From contig JAJEKV010000108.1 in NCBI GenBank assembly GCA_021234155.1, positions 2,338,676 through 2,402,675 of the forward strand: a DNA stretch of 64,000 nucleotides, read 5' to 3'. This DNA is from Isoetes taiwanensis (lineage: Eukaryota > Streptophyta > Lycopodiopsida > Isoetales > Isoetaceae). This document shows, piece by piece, positions 48,191-59,149 of the stretch (position 1 is the stretch's first letter; each line of letters starts with the position of its first letter). The notes under the pieces were generated by a model. It was not told the DNA's origin, ran no database searches, and saw nothing but the letters and a program-made list of their open reading frames with translations. The translations under genes were made by a program, and so were the position numbers.

Positions 48191-48823
48191 GGCAAGATGA
48201 AGGTATATGTGCCTCCCTCGTCCCGGACGATTCGCGGAGCAACACTCCCAACAACAGCTGCGTCACCCGGGGGGCAGAAAGCAGTCGGAGACATCAAGGC
48301 CCGAGGCGGGGGGGCATTGAGGGCCTTCCACAACATCCATCGGGGTCCGGTGAGCGGGCTGCGAAAGTTATTCCAACCACGCGATGGCGTCCTCGGCACC
48401 GGATGGATCCGCCGAGCGCAGGCGCATTGGAATTGTAGGGGCTTCCCCGATTGAGGCAATGGGATCGCGGAGTATGAACATCGCATCGGGATGGGAGTAT
48501 GAAGGGCATCGATTGCATTCGAGGATATCGGCATTTCTCACTTGCTAATGGCGCCATGGCGACGCGAATGCGGTGGAGTGGCTTGCTACTTTAGGGATGC
48601 CTTAGCATGCAAGAGATCACACTTCAAGTCCGATGTGTTTAACCGCTACATGTGGGTAATGGTATTAGAGCCCGGTCATGTCCCATTGTTTCTTGCTAGC
48701 CGCTACATTCCCCATGCACGGGCTCTAAGTTCTACCAGTACATGATGCGCATTACCACGGATGTCCGTGATGCCGATATAGAAACTGTATGATGACATAG
48801 ACCGCTATAATCAGCAGGGACAG

Positions 48824-49507
48824 GTGTTTTTGCTTGGAGATTTCAATGCTCGTACGGCGCAGTTGCAGTCGGTGACCTTCCAAGGTGACGATAATGCTGA
48901 TCCGCTTTGGCTTGAGACAGCCGCTATTCAGAATACACGGCACTCCCAGGATATGGTGGCTAGACCATTTGGCAGGCAGCTGGTCCAGCTCTGCCAGGTT
49001 TTTGACATGGTAATTTGTAATGGTATGCAGCGATGGCCACACTCAGGGGGTGTTACTTGCAGGAGTGATAGGCAGGATGGGGGAGCTAGTGTGTTGGATT
49101 ACCTTCTCGCTCCGGTAGCAGCACTTGACATGGTTACACACTTCTCCATTGGCACAAGCACAGGGGATGAGGAGGCTTTGTCAGATCACTACCCGCTTTA
49201 TGTCACGCTGAATTGGGAGCACTCAATAGTGGAGACACTGCAAAGGGGGCGTGGAGGGTTACCATACATCCCACGCTATCAGAAGCAGGGACAGTATGAA
49301 TCTGTGTTGGTGCGGGAATTACAGGGGTTTGATAGCTTCTACACACTGCAAGACAGGTGTGCATGGCTGGTGAGGGCGCTGCTTGCAGCTGCTGAGGCTT
49401 CCTTTGCAGTGAAGGGCCCTCCAAGGAGGGACACCGCGCATTTTCCTGAGAACCCGTGGTTTGATGCTGATTGCAAAGTTCTAAAGAGCCACCGCGCTTG
49501 GTCATAG
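48824..49507 (+). pseudogene. LINE AP-type endonuclease domain
   Basis: A 227-residue frame with the catalytic motif FLLGDFNARTAQ at its start, CNGMQRWP, LDYLLAPVAALD and the final ALSDHYPLYVTL (S-D-H block). This is the exonuclease/endonuclease/phosphatase fold that nicks target DNA for reverse transcription. The N-terminal part of the domain is out of frame at 48430-48760 (LEPGHVPLFLASRYIPHA). Truncated by a stop at 49507. Confidence 0.85.
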
Positions 49508-49509
49508 AT

Positions 49510-50250
49510 CCACGATTCGCGACCCACGCCCCGCAAGACTATAAGCTCTTCCTAAAAGCCAAGAAGGGGAGATACATGGCGAAAACCCGGGAGCGCTGCT
49601 TGACATGCTCATGGCGAGCCAAAAGCTTTTGGCGTAAGGTGTTATATAAGAAGCGCCCGGTGGTTTGGTAATGTAAGTGTGGAGCAATGGATGCACCGCT
49701 TGCAAGAGTTATATGACCCGCCAGAGCTAATGCCGTGGTCCCTGGATCGTAGGAGAGGTGTTTGCAAACACGGGAGGATGTTCAGCAGGGGTCTCGCATC
49801 CGCGAATGGCAAGGCAAAGGATTTGGCTGGGGCTGCAGGCGAAATGTTGAAATGGGGTGGCCCATCTGTGGTAGGGCCCCTCGACCCGGTGATCATTAAC
49901 CGTGCTCGAAATGAGGGCTCCCCGAGAGTGGATGGTTAGTAAGGTTGTTCCTGCTCATAAAGCCGGTATCTGGATGAGCCGGGCGAATTACCGGATGATT
50001 ATGGTAAGCTCATTTTGCAAAGCTCCCCGGCGGGGGTGGTGGAGAATAAACTTACTAAGTGGGCCGAGGGAGGCAGGGGCGGGCAATTAGCCCGTGGGCT
50101 TTAAGCCCAGACTCACTCCCTAACCGACCATATCTTCACTTTGAGAGTGTTGATGGAGGCAAGCCGGAATGAGCGACAAGACTTGTATTGATGCTTTGTA
50201 GATTTTAAGACTGCATATGATCACGTCCCCAGAGACATACTGTGGCAGAG
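49510..50250 (+). pseudogene. LINE reverse transcriptase, N-terminal part
   Basis: In shifting frames: VVPAHKAG near 49950, ANYRMIMVSS, then FVDFKTAYDHVPRDILWQS at about 50195-50250, the finger and first catalytic-Asp block of non-LTR RT (family form: F.D..KAYD.V.R..LW). It stops at the hAT-like insertion and resumes at 50974. Confidence 0.78.
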
Positions 50251-50973
50251 CATGGAATAAATTACTGCTCCTATATTTTTAGTATAGCCACATAGGTTTA
50301 GCTAAACTACCTTCGAATTGGAGCTAGAAGTTTCTAATACTTGGCTAAACTAAATGGTTTTTCTCCATCATGGTTTCTTGTCTTTGGATAAACTTTCACA
50401 AAATGTAGGTCAAATATTAGCCATCACACTATCCTTATTTTAAAAGTTCTAAGCCTTTGGACAAAGACATTGAACTTATTGTTATCATTATAATCATTCT
50501 TATAACTTCCTTAATATAATAATAAAACAAAGACATAAATTGACATATAATCATATACGCACATGTTCAAAGCTCAAAGAAAAAGTGCAGTTGTTCCTTG
50601 TAGCCGTGTGATCCTCCCCCTCGATAATTAACTTCATACTTGAAATAAGAAATTTACAACTTCAACCGTTACTTGAAACAAGTTCTTTGATGATTTCCTA
50701 AAGTTCCTATATATCTTGGTGTCGGCTACTAGGCTAATCCATCCATTTTCCCAAGTCCACTCTTTTCTTAAGTTTGGCTAATTGTTGTCCTAGAGGAGTT
50801 GTCTGGAGGTGGAGGTTTAGCTATTCGATCTAAAAACTCACTTAGTCGGCAAAAAAATTGGGCTAAAATTTTCTTTTTTTGAGCAATTTTTCCCATTTAC
50901 TTTAGCCGTTTTTCTTGGCAAAAATGTTACAAAATAGCCATTTGGCTAACCTTAGCCGTTATTTTATTCCATG
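50251..50973. mobile_element. hAT-like non-autonomous element in LINE RT
   Basis: Flanked by the 8-bp duplication TGGCAGAG (50243-50250 and 50974-50981). The ends are inverted: CATGGAATAAA at the left, TTTATTCCATG at the right. The 8-bp target duplication and CA...TG ends are typical of hAT elements. The interior holds repeated 'ttagctaaac' and 'ttggctaa' motifs and no coding region. A second copy is at 59655-60258. Confidence 0.78.
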
Positions 50974-51480
50974 TGGCAGAGGTTGCAAGAATTGCGAGTT
51001 CCACAGGAGTTGCAGAATGTGGTGCACCAGCTTTATGATGGGATTTATGCTGCACTGCCTTATGAAGATCGGCGGGTAGCTAGCACTATGGGAGTTAAGC
51101 AGGGGGCTGCCCGTTGTCTCCAACGCTTTTGGGTTGTACATTGATAGCTTGAGACGTGGATGCAGCACCATGGGGAGCCGGGTGCAATTATCCGATCGCG
51201 ACCTCCGTGAGCCGGTTACTATATCGCGGATGATGTAGCTTTGCTAGCTCACACGGCCAGCGATATCGGCGGCATTTGGATGCCCTCGATGGGTTTTGTG
51301 GGGCAACGGAATGACAAAGAACTTGCACAAAAAACTAAGCTTCTCGCGATCCTCGTCCTCGCAACACCCTATCCCGAGTTCTATTACAAAGGGATGGGAA
51401 GTGGAGACGGTCGCGGAGCTTCAAGTATCCGGGAATTGATTTCACTACTAACATGCTTTGTGGGATGAGTGTGTGGAGAG
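50974..51480 (+). pseudogene. LINE reverse transcriptase, catalytic C-terminal part
   Basis: Continues WQRLQELRVPQELQNVVHQL, then MGVKQG followed by an inserted base that breaks the expected GCPLSPTLF block, and AYYIADDVALLAHTASD in another frame. The catalytic box reads IADD instead of the usual YADD. Dead from frameshifts. The sequence type (QGCPLSPT.FGLYID) is common in LINEs of algae and seedless plants, by recollection of the family. Confidence 0.8.
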
Positions 51481-52164
51481 GAGAGCTAGTGCAGGCTGGA
51501 AGGCTTTATATGCGCAAAACAAAACGCGTGTTGCCTGGATAGATCTCGTGGTCGGGCGGTAGAAGAGCACACCCGCTTTAGGGCTTTGGTTGAGCCAGTG
51601 CTGCTATATGGGGTGGAGGTTTGGGGCCCGGCCAGTTAGCAAAAAATACGTGGGATAGGTTGGAAAGGGTGCGTAAAGCTTTCTTGACATATAGCTTGGG
51701 AGTGAAGGACACCGCATCGTGATCGATTTTGTTGTATGAGACGGGTTCTCGCCTTTACAAAGATTCTCGCTATCGCGAGGCATCTTACTTGCTTCCATAA
51801 GGTGGATGGGATGGATGAGCATCGCTTGCCCCCACAGGCCGTGTTGTTAACGCAGGGCCCCCAGCGGCTGAAGAGGGTATGGCACGAGCACTGTAAGGGA
51901 TGGTTTAGGAGGTGGTCTATGGATTACCAACAGATGGTGGCACCGGGCAGATTCTCGATCGCAGCGAGAATGGGGCAATTGGATGCCGGGCTATGCCGCC
52001 ACTGTGGGATGCCTCTACTCTTGCAAAGCCCAAGACAGACCACTATCACGCTCAGATTAATCCCGGCCTTGAGCATGGACCCCATCGGTACTAGAAAGCA
52101 CACATCTCTGTGAAGAAACGGAGAGCTATTGCCGCCATAAGGACGGGTTCCCATTACCTCAGAA

Positions 52165-52330
52165 TTGAGACAGTCGCTGGGGGGTGAATGGCGGGCCGGG
52201 ATCCCCGAGAGGGAGAGGATATGTCAGTGTTGTGAGTTGCACGTGATAGAGGATGAGCACCATGCCCTCCAGCGGTGCCCAGCATATGCCCATGTCCGAG
52301 CAGTGCACACTGATCTTAGATGCTCTGACA
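52165..52330 (+). pseudogene. LINE C-terminal Cys-His finger
   Basis: The frame reads GIPERERICQCCELHVIEDE and then HHALQRCPAYAHVR, giving a C-x2-C...H...C zinc-binding arrangement that ends many non-LTR RT proteins. The frame then runs on into the 3' UTR, which ends at the hairpin and (TTCC)n tail. Confidence 0.7.
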
Positions 52331-52639
52331 CACCGCTACATCAGTTACTCGCATCACCTATGGTAGCTGACCGGGGAGCTTACATCCCCGCATATTTCGG
52401 CCGTCGGGTTTGCTCTTCCGGGGCATGGTATTTGAGAGCCCTCTTGTTAGGGTTTTTCCTCCCAAGTGGGGATTTTTCATCCCTTAGTAGGGTTCTACCG
52501 TGTCTGATTACATTGTTTGTTTTTGATGTTGGGGTTTTTGGCTTTTTTGCCTGTTCTGTGCCGTCTCATAGGCCTCTGGCCTCCGTGGACGTTAAAATAA
52601 ACTTCCTTCCTTCCTTCCTTCCTTCCTAATTACAAGCAC

Positions 52640-53255
52640 ATAAAATGTTCTCAACTTGCATCAATGGTACTAATTACGCGACATGGGATGCATCATATGA
52701 AAACTTTGCCTAGAAACTAATTTGCTATTGCCGGATTATAGACTGTGATTAGGAATGGAGTGGGAAGCCTAATCCTTTCATGATTCTGGAGTAGGCCTAA
52801 ATTGGTCGTGAATTAGATAGAGGTATCAGAGGTATGAAGCTGCAGGAACGGGATATCCCTAGCAGATTTCAAATTGCATTGAAGAAATAAAACGGAAATT
52901 TCTAAGACTTCTTATGGGAAAAAAATTCACCTACAAATTGAACATGAAAGAAATGTTAGTAATTCCTTATATATGCACTTTTAGAATCTACATCTACATG
53001 TTTTATGGTACTCCAAACAACAATGAATGCTTCGCAAAAGATAAATGTTTCTTTGAAGGATTGTAGAATCTAGAATTTTGGATTGCACTTGACCGAGGGT
53101 GTATGTTTTCTCTTTTCAAATGGAACTTTCTATTGGCTTTTGCTTTTGAGATCAATGCGCTGCAATTGGTACTAGCAATGATGGCAAAGCTTCAAACCAT
53201 AATGATTCACACTCACCGAAGGTAAATCTTATATATTTCTGGTGCATTATTCTTG
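52640..53255. other. No gene seen
   Basis: AT-rich sequence between the LINE and a Helitron 3' end. Probably the interior of the Helitron remnant that ends at 53296, whose 5' end I cannot locate. Confidence 0.35.
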
Positions 53256-53296
53256 CAACCACATGTAGTGCCCATCGAAGGTGGGCAATTTTATAG
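53255..53296 (+). mobile_element. Degenerate Helitron 3' end
   Basis: Reads cacatgtagt, then the hairpin gcccatcgaaggtgggc (53270-53286), then aattttatag. It matches the H1 3' end at 24163-24196 in hairpin, spacer and approach (acatgtaaa/gtag), but the terminus is TATAG rather than CTAG. An older copy of the same Helitron family, plus strand. Confidence 0.6.
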
Positions 53297-53299
53297 TTT

Positions 53300-54860
53300 A
53301 AATAAAATTTCGAGTTCTATTGTTTGTACTAGAAAAAAAGAAACTAAGGATATGATGTCATTATTTCATTAACTCTTGGATACCACCTGTTTCTCAAGCA
53401 TTCCGACATCGAATGAAAGGACCATATTGTGAAAGCATACGCAGCTTGAGATTTTCCTTTGATAGCAGAAAAGACGGGATTTGAGATTTCGAAGTTGCAA
53501 GTTGAAGAGTTATGAGAATGAATGGCCTCTCGTAAACCCCCGGATTCACCTATATGTATATTGAATATGCCATTTTCCAAAATGGGGCCAGGTAAAAGCC
53601 CCTTATTAACCATTATTCTAGCAGAAAACCCCTTTTCACACTACTATTCATCCCTCTGCATATATACCCCATAAAATATTTTTTACAGATGAACTAGTAA
53701 GCTTTTATATGTATTCTATTCTATTCTATTCTATTCAATTTTTTTATATATTTTTACATATTGTCAAATCCGAGTCTTTGTAAAAAACGTCTGTCTTTAG
53801 TAGCTTTCAGATCCAGTCGGATGGAGCCATATGAAAAGGCCAAAAAAGATGGCCGTTGTGGTCCGCCATGATCTTTTGTAATTATTTTTCCAGTGGATAC
53901 CAGGGTCCAATATCCCCATATCTTTGCAAAGTTTTATACTTTAAACGTATACCAAAACCTTAGAGTTCTATTATGAAATTCTTGAGATGGGAGCCATAAC
54001 CATACCTTTGCTAGTCTTATATTCAAGTGATAGATTCAACTCAGTAACAAGCCATAGTGGTTCCAAGGTATTTAATTGTCCGTCTTGAATTATAGAACCA
54101 TCCTTGAAATTATAGTATTAGTGGTATTGTTACTTGCTTGTGATTTAGTGGAATATATGAGCATCATTAATCCTTTGTTTGCCATTCTTGTCTTAGGAAG
54201 TAGAATGATATTGTCAGGAATTGAGGTGTTATATGTGTATTTCACATGTTATAGAGTATATATAACATCGTGTAAGAGTATATACCATATAAAGATTTGT
54301 AAAAAGTACTACATGACATTTTTGCATCATTATTGATCAACCCATCTTCGGAGGGGTGGGGTGGTCGTGTAACTCCACATCTGTGGCCCGATGGCTAGAC
54401 GGATGAGGCAAGGGGAGAGCTCCCTTGTGGAAAACCTGTACGTATGGAGAAAGGAGAGCTACCTCTTTAGGTTCCCGACCCAAGGGGTACGCTTGACATG
54501 TGTGCATACAATATGTACTGCATTAGCATGCCATGATTTAGTTCTAACTGATGCAGGGGTTGTGATGGAGCAAGTAAATGTTGCTCTTGATATTAGTGCA
54601 TGATGATTTGGAGTTTGAATGCCTCCCTGATGCTCCCTCCCCACAGGACTAATCCCTGATGTTTATTTGTTGTTCAAGATGGCACGCCTTGAAGCTACCA
54701 TAGTCCTACATCTTGACTCCTTCGTGACATCGTGGTTCCAAGAGACAAACGATGAGCTGGAGATGATCTCAAAGGCGAGAGTATGTGAAATGCTGATATC
54801 ATTGTTCCGACAACTCCACTACGACTACCTGATTTCCCGAATCCAGGCTCCGGACTGAGA
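53300..54860. other. No confident gene; (ATTCT)n run at 53711-53739
   Basis: A pentamer run related to ATTCT lies at about 53713-53737 without the LINE hairpin. Open frames at 54391-54603 and 54667-54858 (plus) have no recognisable family, but the second leads into sequence shared with 62.6 kb, so it may be the 3' coding part of a retroelement. Confidence 0.35.
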
Positions 54861-55032
54861 ATTAGAGATGAATATTCCATAGAGAAGAACTCATCTGACT
54901 CCTTCTCTGTGAACTCAAACGAGGCTAAGTCCGATTCATCATGGATGTAAAAGTATCATTATCTCGTGATCGTTAGTTCTATCTCAGTTATCCAATGCGA
55001 CAACCTAGACTAAGGGGCTAGGTCCGTCTCAG
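54860..55032 (+). repeat. LTR 3' portion of a second retroelement
   Basis: Sequence from attagagatgaatattcca to ctaggtccgtctca directly precedes an iMet primer-binding site, so it should be the end of a 5' LTR. Most of it (ggatgtaaaagtatcattat, ctcgtgatcgttagtt, ccaatgcgacaacctag) is repeated in reverse orientation at 62343-62610. The LTR start cannot be fixed. Confidence 0.6.
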
Positions 55033-55033
55033 T

Positions 55034-55046
55034 TGGTATCAGAGCC
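55034..55046 (+). other. Primer-binding site (tRNA-iMet)
   Basis: TGGTATCAGAGCC on the plus strand, one or two bases after the LTR end, complementary to initiator tRNA-Met. It shows that a plus-strand reverse-transcribing element begins here. Confidence 0.85.
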
Positions 55047-55147
55047 TAAGTTCTAACACCCTTCGGGCCATAGGAATTAGAGGCCACAAACTTAACAAGT
55101 CTACTAAAAAGTAGAATAGTTTGGTGAGGGAATAACCATTGTTGTCC

Positions 55148-55515
55148 TTTTCCAAGTGACTAGCAGGACGTCCAAAAATGATGATAGCAATTTGGGAGCT
55201 GAGGGTAGCAGCAATGTTCCTAGCATAACTGAGCAAATTTTGGCAGCTATGCAACAATAACTCGCCACTATGCAACAAAAGGTTGCCAAGAAGGATGCTG
55301 ACCTTGATGAAGTCAACAAGGTTCTTAAGCAACTTAAAATGGAGATGTTTGGTAATAAGGATACCACAGATGAGGATGTCGATGCTTGGTTGAAGGGGAT
55401 CGAATTTTATTTTGAAGTTAAGAAAACCCCAGAGTTGTTGAAAGCAATTATTATCTATATGCTATTGGCATGGACTATGAACAGAGTTGCAATAGAAACG
55501 AGAGAATTGCATTGA
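55148..55515 (+). pseudogene. Retroelement gag N-terminal fragment
   Basis: The frame contains SNVPSITEQILAAMQQ, a stop, LATMQQKVAKKDADLDEVNK (coiled-coil-like), DEDVDAWLKGIEFYFEVKKT and ELLKAIIIYMLLAW. The W-L-x-x-I-E-x-Y-F pattern is characteristic of Ty3/Gypsy-type gag (Retrotrans_gag). It ends at 55515 with no protease or RT following, so the element is truncated. Placed about 115 bp after the primer-binding site as expected. Confidence 0.62.
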
Positions 55516-55519
55516 AACG

Positions 55520-57326
55520 AGAGCAAAAGGAATATTCCTTGAAGATTTCCTTTTTTTAAAAAAAAGGAGCTAAAATGGGCTAAACTTTTTATTTTTGTCA
55601 TAAAAATGCATTTTAACACCCCCAAATCACTTATTTTTTTGTGCAAAGAGAAAATCAACTATGTCAAAGTGACACTTTTCCTAACAGTTCGAATTTACCT
55701 GAAGTGTGTTTTTTGCGAAAACGACTAATATAAGTGTACGTCCTACGCAACATTTTGATAGCTTAGATTGTATTCCAGAAAACGTACTTTATGAGTCATT
55801 TTTTAATGATATAATATTTTAAAGTACCAAAAACGTATTCCGGAATACACTTTTACTATTCAAGGATAACAGTAGTGTATTCCGGAATACACTTTTGCTT
55901 TTCTTGAAAGTCAAAGTGTATTCCAGAATACACTTTTGGTTTTGCTCGAAATCCCAAGTGTATTCCGGAATACACATCTGCTATACAAGTTTTTGAGACT
56001 CAATAGTGATCTTTCTATTTTTCTGGGTTTTCCGAATTTTCAATGACCTTGCATTTTTTTTTTGTTTCAATTGAAACATGAACATAGTTCTAAATAATGA
56101 AGGGATTAGCAAAAGGAAAAAACAAACCAACAACCTTGGGATTGTTTTCTTTTGTTTTGTGGGGATACAGGACCATGGCATAAATAAATTTTTTTTTTGT
56201 TTTGTGGGGACCAGGGATACAGGATATTGGTTCTAAAAGAAAGAGGAAATCTTATTCTGGAATACACTTTGTATTCCGGAATAGCATTTGGTTTTCAAGA
56301 AACCTGGCAGTTTTGGTTTTCTTGGGCGATGTTCTTCTGGGGAGTTAGCGCCTGCCATTTTAGTTTGGCGCTGCATTGTATTTAGGTTTGTGCTACAGTA
56401 GAGACAATCGCTGGCTACATCGTCCCTTTGTGGGGTGATCCGAAATTTTTTTTCCACTAAATAATCGTGGGTTTTGGCTCGAAATTATCTTTGGGCGATT
56501 TTGTTTGGGCGATTTATCTTTGCTTTCGAAATTATCTTTGGGCGATTTATCTTTGGCCAATTTTCTTTGGCGATTTTGCCTGAGGCGGACAAACATAGAG
56601 CTTCTAGGTAAGCTCTTGCTTTTGTATTTTTTTCAGAAATCATCTGCGGCTAAGCGGGCGGAGATATCTCCACCGCATTCCATTCATTTCCGGCTTCCAT
56701 TCCGACTAGCAATGAACTTCGCCAGATCTTTTGATGAGTCGTGGATCAGATCCTTTAAGTGTTTTTGTCTGCAGGGATAAAATGTCCTTCCTCTTGATCT
56801 CTTAGTGTGGAGAACCAAGATTATACTCGCAAGTGGCAAAGCAAAGAATGCGAGCCCTGTAGCATGTTCTCGCTCTTGGAAATCTTTCTAAAGTGTGGTT
56901 ACCTTAGCCTGAATTTTGGCTTTAGCTTCTTTTTCTGCATGTACCCTATCCAAAGTTTTCTTATTTTCTTCGTGTAGAATGTATAGCTATCTAGACTGTT
57001 TTTTGAAAGTCTAAAATTCTTGGTATTCTTCCTCTGGAGCTTTCTGATCTGCCGTGAGTTGATCATTCTCATCAAGGGTTGCTTGAAAAGTGGCCTTGAG
57101 CTGTTCTGTCTAGGAATCAATGTCATTCACATTTTGTTCTTACTCATACAAAATGCTTCTTTGCTTAGAGGTGGTGACAGCAGCCTGATTGTCGGCATGT
57201 ATGAAGTGGTATAGTGGACTTTATGATTATGATTTATGATGGACCTTTTTACTGTTGTCAGTGAGGTCAATATGGTGAATATGTGCAGGAGTGAGGTCAA
57301 TATGGTGAATATGTGTCAATATGGTC
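55520..57326. other. No gene; contains palindrome cluster I
   Basis: AT-rich with homopolymer runs. The duplicated 'tttttgttttgtggggata' type lies at about 56145-56215. A small array of 'ttatctttgggcgattt' repeats lies at 56488-56570. No coding region recognised. Confidence 0.4.
55835..56285. repeat. Palindrome cluster I (GTGTATTCCGGAATACAC)
   Basis: Four copies at 55835-55850, 55875-55892, 55916-55933 and 55958-55975, spaced about 42 bp, then two part copies at 56253-56285. Each is a perfect or one-mismatch 18-bp palindrome centred on TTCCGGAA (or TTCCAGAA), followed by ttttg-type bases. The same palindrome is clustered at 61.3 kb. Function unknown. Confidence 0.85.
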
Positions 57327-58422
57327 AAATATGTAGCATAATAACAGGGGGTTTTCTTTATGTTTTTGTACGCTTTTCACTAAGGTTTTCCTATGATTTC
57401 GTGATGTATTCAAATGGATGTACTAATGCGTACATCTAGAGTGCACCATTTCTGAGCCATTGATTTAGCCTTTTTTTTTTTCCAATGGTCAACAGCCAAT
57501 GGCTCACAACAAAAGCCCTTTTTTGTGTCAACAACCAATGGCTCACAACAAAAGACCTTTTTTTGTGCGTGTGGTGCATAATGGTCAACAACCAATGGTC
57601 AACAACCAACAACTTCTGATCCAGAGCTCTGTTTGAGATGATTTTTATTGCGTTGGAAAGCTCTCTCCGAGATCTTTTTTATAGTGTATGGATATGTTTG
57701 GTTAAGTTATTTATGCTAAAACAGCAATTTTTCGGTCGGGTTTGGTAGGCTTTCACATCCTACCAGCTGATTAATACAGGATTGTGTTATTGGATATTGT
57801 TTTATGGCTCATTCTGAATGAAGCTTGCAAAAAATTACCATGCATTTTTAGATTTTGAGGCAGTTATTAAGCAAATTCCAAGGCTTCTAGATCCTTGTGC
57901 TAACAGGCAGGAAAGTTTTCCACTTTGGTTTCTCACCACAAGAATCCATGGAGGCCAAAGGCTGCTGTTAAATTCCAGTTGAAAAATGTTTGTGTATGGG
58001 TGTTGCAAACTTTATGACTTTCAGAATAATGGGATCAATCTGCTCTATCTTTATGGTAACTTTTACTTATGTTTTATTTGTTTTATTGTGATGAAATTCA
58101 AAAGCTACAATGATGAAAACCTCAAATGAATTCTAGTTTTTTCCTCGGTTTGAATTCTAAAATTTTTGTCACATGGGGGTGACATCCTAAGGCCCGAAGG
58201 GGGCCAAATTTTTTTTTTTTTTTTGCAACACAAACCATTAACATCCAACATATTAAAATTAAATCCCCAACACATAACAACCAACACATAACAACTATTG
58301 ACATTAACAACCAACACATAACTACCATTGACATTAATTAACACAACCATTGGGTCCAAAGAAATTTAAATTAAAATCCCCTTAAACCCCTTTGGTTTGG
58401 GTGCATATTCACACCGGGTGAC
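57327..58422 (-). mobile_element. Hairpin cassette E4, reversed
   Basis: The B end is at the left (aaatatgtagcataataaca, then ggggg), with B landmarks gatgtactaatgcgtacatc and gagtgcacc. The A end is at the right (reverse of gtgtgaatatgcacccaaac at 58395-58414), with the hairpin GGCCCGAAGGGGGCC at 58191-58205. The interior 57480-58180 has the doubled caacaaccaatggctcacaa block and no recognisable gene fragment. It is followed by linker U4. Confidence 0.6.
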
Positions 58423-58754
58423 GTAGGGCAAATGAGCCCAAGCGTAACGCATTTAAATCAACACCATATAGTATTCCGCTTGAAATCTTATAGTATTTTG
58501 CGAATCTTGTTATACAGTATAGCAAATTTTGTACTTGCATACCCCACAAACGAGGAACTTTATGTACGGTGTAGATTAAGGAATAAGGGGTGAATATGCC
58601 TATCCAACAGCTCTCGTTGCCCGGAGTCACCCCCCGTGTGAATATGCACCCAAACCAAAGGGGGTTTAAGGGGAATTTTAATTTAAATTTGCTGGACCCA
58701 ATGGTTGTGTTAATTAATGTCAATGGTAGTTATGTGTTGGTTGTTAATGTCAAT
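58423..58754 (-). repeat. Linker U4 and truncated arm
   Basis: U4 (58423-58625) is the reverse complement of linkers U2/U3, with gcataccccacaaacgagga and tgttatacagtatagcaa. The right arm (58626-58754) starts gtcaccccccgtgtgaatat and is a near-perfect inverted copy of the left arm until ttaatgtcaatag, where it stops short of the hairpin. With E4 this forms a foldback like that at 1.6-2.1 kb. Confidence 0.7.
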
Positions 58755-59149
58755 AGGCTTCCATTCCAGCGCCAGTTCTACCTCTATCAGAAGAGTTAAG
58801 GGTTTATCTAGATTTTACTTTGTAGTAGTTTGAGAGAAGCATTGGATAGGTTGTGGAGTATTGTGATGTGGTAGAAAGTTAAATGGGCTCAAATTATATT
58901 TGTGTCATTCTAAGTACAAAGCGTGAGAAAATTTCGGCAGTGAAAATGCAGAAGCAACTTCCGGGCAACTTTCTGAGCATGAACAAGTTTCTGCGCAACT
59001 TTCTGAGCATGAACAAGTTTCGAGCATGAACAAGTTCTGCAAAACGAGGCTATTTCACTTTGGTTAGTTTCATGCAAGTATCTTGTTTATTGAACGTTAA
59101 GTTTGATCTTCAAAATATATGATGACTAAGATATGCTCAAATCTGCCAG

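Larger units (their letters stand above)
47136..52628 (+). mobile_element. Near full-length LINE with (TTCC)n tail, disabled
   Basis: The order is ORF1-like (47153-48190), AP endonuclease (48824-49507), reverse transcriptase (49600-51480, interrupted by a hAT-like insertion), C-terminal Cys-His finger (52165-52330), a 3' hairpin catAGGCCtctGGCCTccgtggac, and a (TTCC)n tail (52600-52627). Related sequences of about 43 bp on both sides (47090-47135 and 52629-52672) resemble an old target duplication. Its base composition is richer in GC than the surroundings. Numerous frameshifts and stops disable both ORFs. The 3' hairpin is shared with the short inserts at 5.75 and 8.2 kb. Confidence 0.85.
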
